Assembly: GCF_003385215.1 (NCBI RefSeq)
Contig: NZ_PQHW01000071.1
Coordinates: 1-38,373 of the forward strand
Direction of reading: 5' to 3'
DNA from: Amycolatopsis thermalba
GTDB taxonomy: Bacteria > Actinomycetota > Actinomycetes > Mycobacteriales > Pseudonocardiaceae
Length of the DNA stretch: 38,373 nucleotides
Made by a program: the position numbers and the translations under genes. The notes beneath the pieces were generated by a model. That model had not been told where the DNA came from, ran no database searches, and was given only the letters and a program-made list of their open reading frames with translations. Every line of letters begins with the position of its first letter. Within the stretch, counting starts at the first letter, position 1. Below, piece after piece: positions 33,043-38,373 of this stretch.

Positions 33043-33459
33043 ATGTTCAACGCGATCACTCTCTCCCAGATCTTCGTGACCGACCAGGACGAGGCGCTCG
33101 ACTTCTACGTGGGCAAGCTCGGGCTGGAGGTCAAGATCGACCAGGACCTCGGCTTCATGCGATGGCTGACGGTGTGCGTGCCCGGCGAGCCCGGGCGCGA
33201 GATCCTCCTGGAGAAGCCCGGCCCGCCCGCGATGGACGAGGCGACCGCTTCGCAGGTGCGCGAGCTGCTGGCGAAGGGCGCGACGGGCGGCTGGATCGGC
33301 CTGACGACGGACGACTGCCGCAAGACGTACGAGGAGTTGCTGGCGAAGGGCGTGGAGTTCACGCAGGAGCCGACGGAGCGCCCGTACGGCATCGACTGCG
33401 GGCTGCGGGACCCGTTCGGCAACGCGATTCGCATCAACCAGCCGGTGCGGGTGGGTTGA
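33043..33459 (+). CDS. VOC (glyoxalase/dioxygenase-fold) protein
   Basis: This 138-residue protein is a single vicinal-oxygen-chelate domain: ITLSQIFVTDQDEALDFYVGKLGLEVKIDQDLGFMRWLTVCVPG at the N-terminus and the closing half GVEFTQEPTERPYGIDCGLRDPFGNAIRINQP. Candidate metal ligands are few (E58 in ILLEKPG and the acidic residues in the C-terminal half). No first-strand His is present, so it may be a binding or resistance-type VOC rather than a classical glyoxalase. Paired with the upstream AraC regulator; substrate unknown. Confidence 0.9.
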   Translation: MFNAITLSQIFVTDQDEALDFYVGKLGLEVKIDQDLGFMRWLTVCVPGEPGREILLEKPGPPAMDEATASQVRELLAKGATGGWIGLTTDDCRKTYEELLAKGVEFTQEPTERPYGIDCGLRDPFGNAIRINQPVRVG

Positions 33460-33476
33460 GCCGGTCCCCGGGCGTT

Positions 33477-33482
33477 TAGCCT
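33477..33482 (+). promoter_or_regulatory. -10 element of a leaderless moaC transcript
   Basis: TAGCCT ends 7 nt before GTG 33490 with no Shine-Dalgarno in between. Only 30 bp separate the VOC stop from moaC, leaving no room for a Moco riboswitch. Confidence 0.5.
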
Positions 33483-33489
33483 TGTCGGC

Positions 33490-33960
33490 GTGAGTGAACT
33501 GAGCCACGTCGACGACAAGGGCGCTGCCCGGATGGTCGACGTCTCCGGCAAGGAGGCCACCGCGCGCACCGCGGTCGCCACCGGGGTCGTGCGCACCACG
33601 GCCGAGGTGATCGACCTGCTGTCCCGCGACGGCCTGCCCAAGGGTGACGCTCTAGCGACCGCGCGGATCGCCGGGATCATGGGGGCCAAGAAGGTCCCGG
33701 AGCTGATCCCGTTGTGCCACCAGATCGCCCTGTCCGGCGTGACGGTCGAGTTCGACCTGGGGCCGGCGGAAGTGCGCATCACGGCGACCGTCAAGACCAC
33801 CGATCGCACGGGGGTCGAGATGGAGGCGCTGACGGCGGTTGCCGTCGCGGGGCTCACCGTGCACGACATGATCAAGGCCGTCGATCCCGCAGCCACGTTG
33901 GACGGGGTCCGTTTGGAGCGCAAGCTCGGTGGCAAGTCCGGTGTCTGGGAGCGGCCATGA
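33490..33960 (+). CDS. moaC: cyclic pyranopterin monophosphate synthase MoaC
   Basis: This 156-residue MoaC, with MoaA, turns GTP into cPMP, the first step of molybdenum cofactor synthesis. Conserved residues are K51 (GLPKGD), H77 (IPLCHQI), the TGVEMEAL segment (107-114) and the D126/K129 pair in HDMIKAVDP. The length is normal. GTG 33490 seems leaderless (TAGCCT at -7). Its TGA overlaps the ATG of the mog-moaE fusion by 4 nt (ATGA), so the two are translationally coupled. Confidence 0.96.
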   Translation: MSELSHVDDKGAARMVDVSGKEATARTAVATGVVRTTAEVIDLLSRDGLPKGDALATARIAGIMGAKKVPELIPLCHQIALSGVTVEFDLGPAEVRITATVKTTDRTGVEMEALTAVAVAGLTVHDMIKAVDPAATLDGVRLERKLGGKSGVWERP

Positions 33961-35141
33961 GCAACGAGAAGCGCACGGCACGGGTGATCGTCGCGTCGAA
34001 CCGGGCGTCGGCGGGGGTGTATGCGGACCACACGGGGCCGGTGATCGTCGGGTGGCTGCGGGAGCGCGGGTTCGACGTGCCGGAGCCGCGGGTGGTGCCC
34101 GACGGTGACCCGGTGGCCCAGGCCCTGCGCGAGGCGCTGCGTGACGACGTGCAGGTGGTCATCACGACCGGCGGGACCGGGGTGTCGCCGACGGACCGCA
34201 CGCCGGATGTGACGGCGCCGCTGCTGGACCACCAGCTGCCGGGGCTCGCGGAGGCGATCCGGTCGGCGGGGCTGCCGAAGGTGCCGACGGCGGTGCTGTC
34301 GCGGGGCCTGGCCGGCGTGGCGGGCCGGACGCTGGTGGTGAACCTGCCCGGCTCGCGCGGCGGGGTGACGGACGGGCTCGGCGTGCTCGACGGGGTGCTG
34401 ATGCACGCGGTGGACCAGCTCGCGGGTGGCGACCACCCGCGTCCGGCCGGGGAGGCGGCCGCTGCGGGGGCCACGGTGACGAGCGCGGACGGCCCGGTGG
34501 CCGCGAACGGCTTGGAGGCGGCTGAGCCGGGTGCCGGAGTGGGGGGTGCGGCCGCTGGAGGTTCTGAGGCGGCTGGTGCCGCAGCTGCGCCGGGTGCCCA
34601 GGCTGACGCCGGGAGCGCCGTGGACGGTCCTCAGGCTGGTGCTGAGGCGCCGGAGGGGGCTGGGGCGGGATCGGACGCTGCCGACCTCCAGGGCGCGGTG
34701 AGCGCGGAATCGGCGGCCACGCGCATCGTGCGGGCCGAGGTGACGGATCGGGCCTTGTCCGTCGAGGAGCATGCTGCCCTCGTGGATGATCAGGCCGCCG
34801 GGGCGGTTGTCACCTTCGGTGGTGTCGTCCGGGACCACGATGGGGGGAAGGGCGTCAAGGCGCTCTTCTACGAGGGGCACCCGACTGCGGGGGACGTTCT
34901 CGCCCGCGTGGTGGCTCAGGTTGCCGGCCGCCCGAGGGGGGTTCGGGCCGTCGCTGTCAGCCATCGGGTTGGGGCGCTCGAGATCGGGGACGTGGCGCTG
35001 GCTTGCGCCGTCTCCGCCGACCACCGTGCCGAGGCCTTCGCGACCTGCGCCGAGCTCGTCGACGAGGTGAAGGCCCAGCTGCCGGTGTGGAAGCACCAGC
35101 ACTTCACCGATGGCACGGACGAGTGGGTCAACTCCCCCTGA
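33957..35141 (+). CDS. fused Mog-MoaE molybdenum cofactor protein
   Basis: This is a 394-residue fusion. Residues 1-155 are a MogA/MoaB domain, which adenylylates molybdopterin: TGGTG at 71-75, D80 and D84 in SPTDRTPD, then NLPGSRGGV. Residues 156-258 are an Ala/Gly/Glu-rich linker without predicted structure. Residues 260-394 are MoaE, the large subunit of molybdopterin synthase: R292 in GGVVRDHD, then HRVG, DHR at 355-357, and the active-site lysines K372 and K379 in EVKAQLPVWK. No stop or frameshift separates them; in M. tuberculosis mog and moaE2 are separate neighbours (recalled). ATG 33957 overlaps moaC. It skips a step: MoaE makes the substrate that Mog activates. The 3' end is the first element of the following repeat array. 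Confidence 0.93.
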   Translation: MSNEKRTARVIVASNRASAGVYADHTGPVIVGWLRERGFDVPEPRVVPDGDPVAQALREALRDDVQVVITTGGTGVSPTDRTPDVTAPLLDHQLPGLAEAIRSAGLPKVPTAVLSRGLAGVAGRTLVVNLPGSRGGVTDGLGVLDGVLMHAVDQLAGGDHPRPAGEAAAAGATVTSADGPVAANGLEAAEPGAGVGGAAAGGSEAAGAAAAPGAQADAGSAVDGPQAGAEAPEGAGAGSDAADLQGAVSAESAATRIVRAEVTDRALSVEEHAALVDDQAAGAVVTFGGVVRDHDGGKGVKALFYEGHPTAGDVLARVVAQVAGRPRGVRAVAVSHRVGALEIGDVALACAVSADHRAEAFATCAELVDEVKAQLPVWKHQHFTDGTDEWVNSP

Positions 35142-35850
35142 TCAGGCGGCCTGGGGGCCTGCCCGGAACCGCTGGGCGGCTCAAGCGGGTCACCGCCCTG
35201 ACCGTGGTGGCATGAGGGGCCTGCCCGAACCGCTGAGGCGCGGACGAGTGAGTCAACCACCCCTGATCGCGGCGGACCGCGGGAGCCTGCTCACACCGCT
35301 GGGGCGGGACGAGCAGGCCAACTTCCCCTGATCGGGGCGGCCTAGGGGTCTTCCCGGAACCGCTGGGGCGGCTCGCGTCGGTCGACTCCCTGGCCGTGGT
35401 GGCCTGAGGGGGCCTGCGCGGACCGCTGGGCGGCTCAAGTGGGTGGACTCCCTGACCGTGGTGGCCTGGGAGCCTGCCCGAAGCGCTGGGGCGCAGACGA
35501 GTGGGTCAACTTCCCCCTGATCACGGCGGTTCGGGGCGACCTGCCCGGAACCGCTGGGGCGGCTCGCGTCGGTCGACTCCCTGGCCGTGGTGGCCTGAGG
35601 GGGCCTGCGCGGACCGCCGGGCGGCTCAAGTGGGTGGACTCCCTGACCGTGGTGGCCTGGGAGCCTGCCCGAAGCGCTGGGGCGCAGACGAGTGGGTCAA
35701 CTTCCCCCTGATCACGGCGGATCGGGGCGCCCTGCCCGGAACCGCTGGGGCGGCTCGCGTCGGTCGACTCCCTGGCCGTGGTGGCCCCCCGGGGACCTAC
35801 CCGAACCGACTGGGGCGGGACGGAGCAGGCCAACGGCCCTGAGGGCCGGA
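35118..35850. repeat. 191-bp higher-order tandem repeat array after moaE
   Basis: Three kinds of ~60-69-bp subunits (A from 35351, B from 35413, C from 35473) form a 191-bp block that is repeated at 35544 with about three mismatches. A third block starts at 35735 and breaks off after subunit A. Upstream (35150-35350) lie more divergent single subunits. Every C subunit contains GACGAGTGGGTCAAC...CCCCTGATCA, which is also the end of moaE (codons for DEWVNSP plus the stop, 35118-35144). The short open frames across it are repeats read through, not proteins. Confidence 0.9.
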
Positions 35851-35896
35851 CGCGGGCGGGTACGGGTCACGAGAACCCGAACCGCCAGGGTGCCGG

Positions 35897-35928
35897 CGCC
35901 CCACCGCCCGGGGGATTGCGGTGGGGCG
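35897..35928. terminator. strong hairpin between repeat array and rpf
   Basis: CGCCCCACCGC (35897-35907) and GCGGTGGGGCG (35918-35928) form a perfect 11-bp stem with a 10-nt loop. It lies 18 bp past the rpf stop on the minus strand and about 750 bp past moaE. There is no T-tract, as is common for actinobacterial terminators; it probably ends rpf transcription. Confidence 0.6.
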
Positions 35929-35945
35929 GCCGGACACCCCCAGCG

Positions 35946-37046
<1,101 letters not shown>

Positions 37047-37304
37047 TCAACCGCCCGCGAAGGGCGGCAGCACGTCGAGTTCGGCCCCCTCCGGGAGGGG
37101 ACGTGAGGGGTCGCGGACGGCCACCCCGTCGACGAGGAAGCTGGCCGCCTGGAGGATCCGGGGCAGGGTCTCCGGATGGCGATCACGGAGAGCGACGACG
37201 GCCTCGGCGACCGAGGCGCCCGCCGGCAACTGGAGTACCTCTTCTTCCACGCCCGCGGCCGCGCGCGCGGACGCGAAATAGCGCACCAGGACGCTGACGG
37301 TCAA
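37047..37304 (-). CDS. moaD: molybdopterin synthase sulfur carrier MoaD
   Basis: This 85-residue ubiquitin-fold protein (SVLVRYFASARAAAGVEEEVLQLPAGASVAEAV...LDVLPPFAGG) ends in the Gly-Gly that is thiocarboxylated to donate sulfur to cPMP. It pairs with the MoaE part of the fusion protein. The start is TTG 37304 with GGGGGATGA just upstream, 3 nt after the moaA stop, so the genes are translationally linked. It faces the rpf gene in the same direction. Confidence 0.93.
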   Translation of the reverse strand: MTVSVLVRYFASARAAAGVEEEVLQLPAGASVAEAVVALRDRHPETLPRILQAASFLVDGVAVRDPSRPLPEGAELDVLPPFAGG

Positions 37305-37307
37305 GAC

Positions 37308-38369
37308 TCATCCCCCGATCGCGCTCATCGGCCGGATCGGCTGGGCGAAGCCGGCGTCGTTGATCTCGTGGCCGGCCAGCTTGCCCCACATCGTCATCCG
37401 CCAGGCCTGGGCGATCTCCTCGTCGCCGGCGCCGCCGCGCAACAGCGCCCGCAGATCCGTCTCGTCGTTGCTGAACAGGCACGACCGCACGGCGCCGTCG
37501 GCGGTCAGCCGGGTGCGCTCGCAGGCCGCGCAGAACGGCCGCGTGACGGACGCGATGATCCCGACGTCGGCCGGCCCGTCGTCGACGAGCCAGCGCTCCG
37601 CGGGCGCCCCGCCGCGTGCCTCCGGGCTGGGCGAGAGCGTGAACTCCTTGCTGAGCAAGGAAAAGATCTCCTCGGCCGTCACCATATCGGCGCGGTTCCA
37701 GCCGTGCTGGGCGTCCAGCGGCATCTGCTCGATGAATCGCAGGTGGTAGCCGTGCTCGAGGCAGAACCGCAGCAGCGGGGCGGCCTCGTGCTCGTTGATC
37801 CCGCGCAGCAGCACCGCGTTGACCTTCACCGGGTCCAGCCCGGCGGCGCGCGCGGCGGCGAGGCCGTCCAGCACGTGGCTCAGCCGGTCGCGCCGGGTGA
37901 TCTTCGCGAACGTTTCGGGGTCGACGGTGTCGAGCGAGATGTTGATCCGGTCCAGACCCGCCTCGGCGAACGCGCGGGCGCGCTTGGCGAGCCCGATCCC
38001 GTTGGTGGTCATGGACAGCCGGGGCCGCGGGCGCAACGCCGTGATCTCGGCGACCAGGTGCTCGAGCCCGGGCCGCAGCAGCGGTTCACCGCCGGTGAGC
38101 CGGATGTCGGTGACCCCGAGCCGTTCGACCGCGATCCGCAGCAGCCGCACCAGTTCGCTGTCGGTGAGCACCTCGTCGCCCGGCATCCAGGGCAGGCCCT
38201 CGGCCGGCATGCAATACGTGCAGCGGAGGTTGCAGCGGTCGGTCAGCGACACGCGCAGGTCCGTGGCCACACGGCCGAACGTGTCGACGAGGGCGGGGTT
38301 GTCGGGGCGGGGCTGCGTGGTTCCGCGTGTGCCCGGCACGCGGGGGAGCCCGAGATCTACCGCACTCAT
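37308..38369 (-). CDS. moaA: GTP 3',8-cyclase MoaA
   Basis: This is a 353-residue radical SAM enzyme. The SAM cluster cysteines are C46, C50 and C53 in CNLRCTYC, and GGEP (TGGEPLLR) binds SAM. The second [4Fe-4S] cluster is held by PFCAACERTRLTADGAVRSCLF (C-x2-C-x13-C). The C-terminus ends in the catalytically needed Gly-Gly. It rearranges GTP in the first step of Moco synthesis with MoaC. ATG 38369 starts the gene 5 bases from the window edge, so its promoter is outside. It is in an operon with moaD. Confidence 0.97.
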   Translation of the reverse strand: MSAVDLGLPRVPGTRGTTQPRPDNPALVDTFGRVATDLRVSLTDRCNLRCTYCMPAEGLPWMPGDEVLTDSELVRLLRIAVERLGVTDIRLTGGEPLLRPGLEHLVAEITALRPRPRLSMTTNGIGLAKRARAFAEAGLDRINISLDTVDPETFAKITRRDRLSHVLDGLAAARAAGLDPVKVNAVLLRGINEHEAAPLLRFCLEHGYHLRFIEQMPLDAQHGWNRADMVTAEEIFSLLSKEFTLSPSPEARGGAPAERWLVDDGPADVGIIASVTRPFCAACERTRLTADGAVRSCLFSNDETDLRALLRGGAGDEEIAQAWRMTMWGKLAGHEINDAGFAQPIRPMSAIGG

Positions 38370-38373
38370 TGAC

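Noticed and set aside
33460..33489. Moco riboswitch before moaC
   Set aside because: Only 30 bp lie between the VOC stop and moaC, too short for the aptamer.
35142..35842. Small proteins (60-130 aa) in the region after moaE
   Set aside because: All are translations of the higher-order repeat; some repeat the peptide DEWVNFP because the unit contains the moaE end.

Overview
The window is high-GC actinobacterial DNA. GTG starts are frequent, several genes appear leaderless, and the gene content is typically actinobacterial: conservon signalling genes, a resuscitation-promoting factor with LysM, a stand-alone GroEL ending in GGMGGMDF, and an XPB-type helicase. Overall it looks like a Pseudonocardiales chromosome (Amycolatopsis-like); the genus is inferred from general resemblance, not shown. 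No rRNA, tRNA, CRISPR array, transposase or phage gene was seen.

Left part (1-11.6 kb): the 3' end of a Pro/Gln-rich one-helix membrane protein; groEL behind two tandem CIRCE operators and ahead of an intrinsic terminator; a small PspC-domain protein; a lone CO-dehydrogenase/xanthine-dehydrogenase-type molybdenum subunit; a short SnoaL-like remnant; menC (menaquinone synthesis); a zinc alcohol dehydrogenase behind a palindromic operator; an IclR regulator; a DJ-1/PfpI protein; a DUF72 protein that seems to start at ATC; a DUF4253 protein; and a small multi-pass membrane protein.

Middle (12-28.6 kb): an XPB-like helicase whose ribosome-binding site contains the stop codon of an upstream FAD monooxygenase, which is divergent from a TetR regulator. 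Next come an orphan NIT-domain sensor kinase, an inverted amino-acid ABC transporter (binding protein and two permeases, no ATPase) whose permease genes are separated by an approximately 780-bp array of degenerate 23-bp repeats, and a conservon. The conservon consists of a NIT kinase, a roadblock protein, a DUF742 protein and a GTPase, followed by a second roadblock/DUF742 pair without its own GTPase.

Right part (28.7-38.4 kb): a helicase-associated protein with a WYL-like C-terminus, a 62-aa conserved small protein, an ACT-domain malic enzyme, an AraC/VOC pair, moaC, a fused mog-moaE gene, a 191-bp higher-order repeat array that begins with the 3' end of moaE, rpf with a long structured leader and a perfect CRP site, moaD and moaA. 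From memory, the order ercc3 / Rv0862c / small protein / moaC2 / mog / moaE2 / rpfA / moaD2 / moaA2 is that of the Mycobacterium tuberculosis Rv0861c-Rv0869c block. Here that block has been opened by the conservon, transporter and malic-enzyme segments.

The Moco genes at the right could supply the lone molybdenum hydroxylase at the left. The findings I rate highest are the 191-bp higher-order repeat, the pseudoknot-capable rpf leader with its CRP site, the 23-bp array inside a transporter operon, the conservon with duplicated B/C modules, and the Mog-MoaE fusion.
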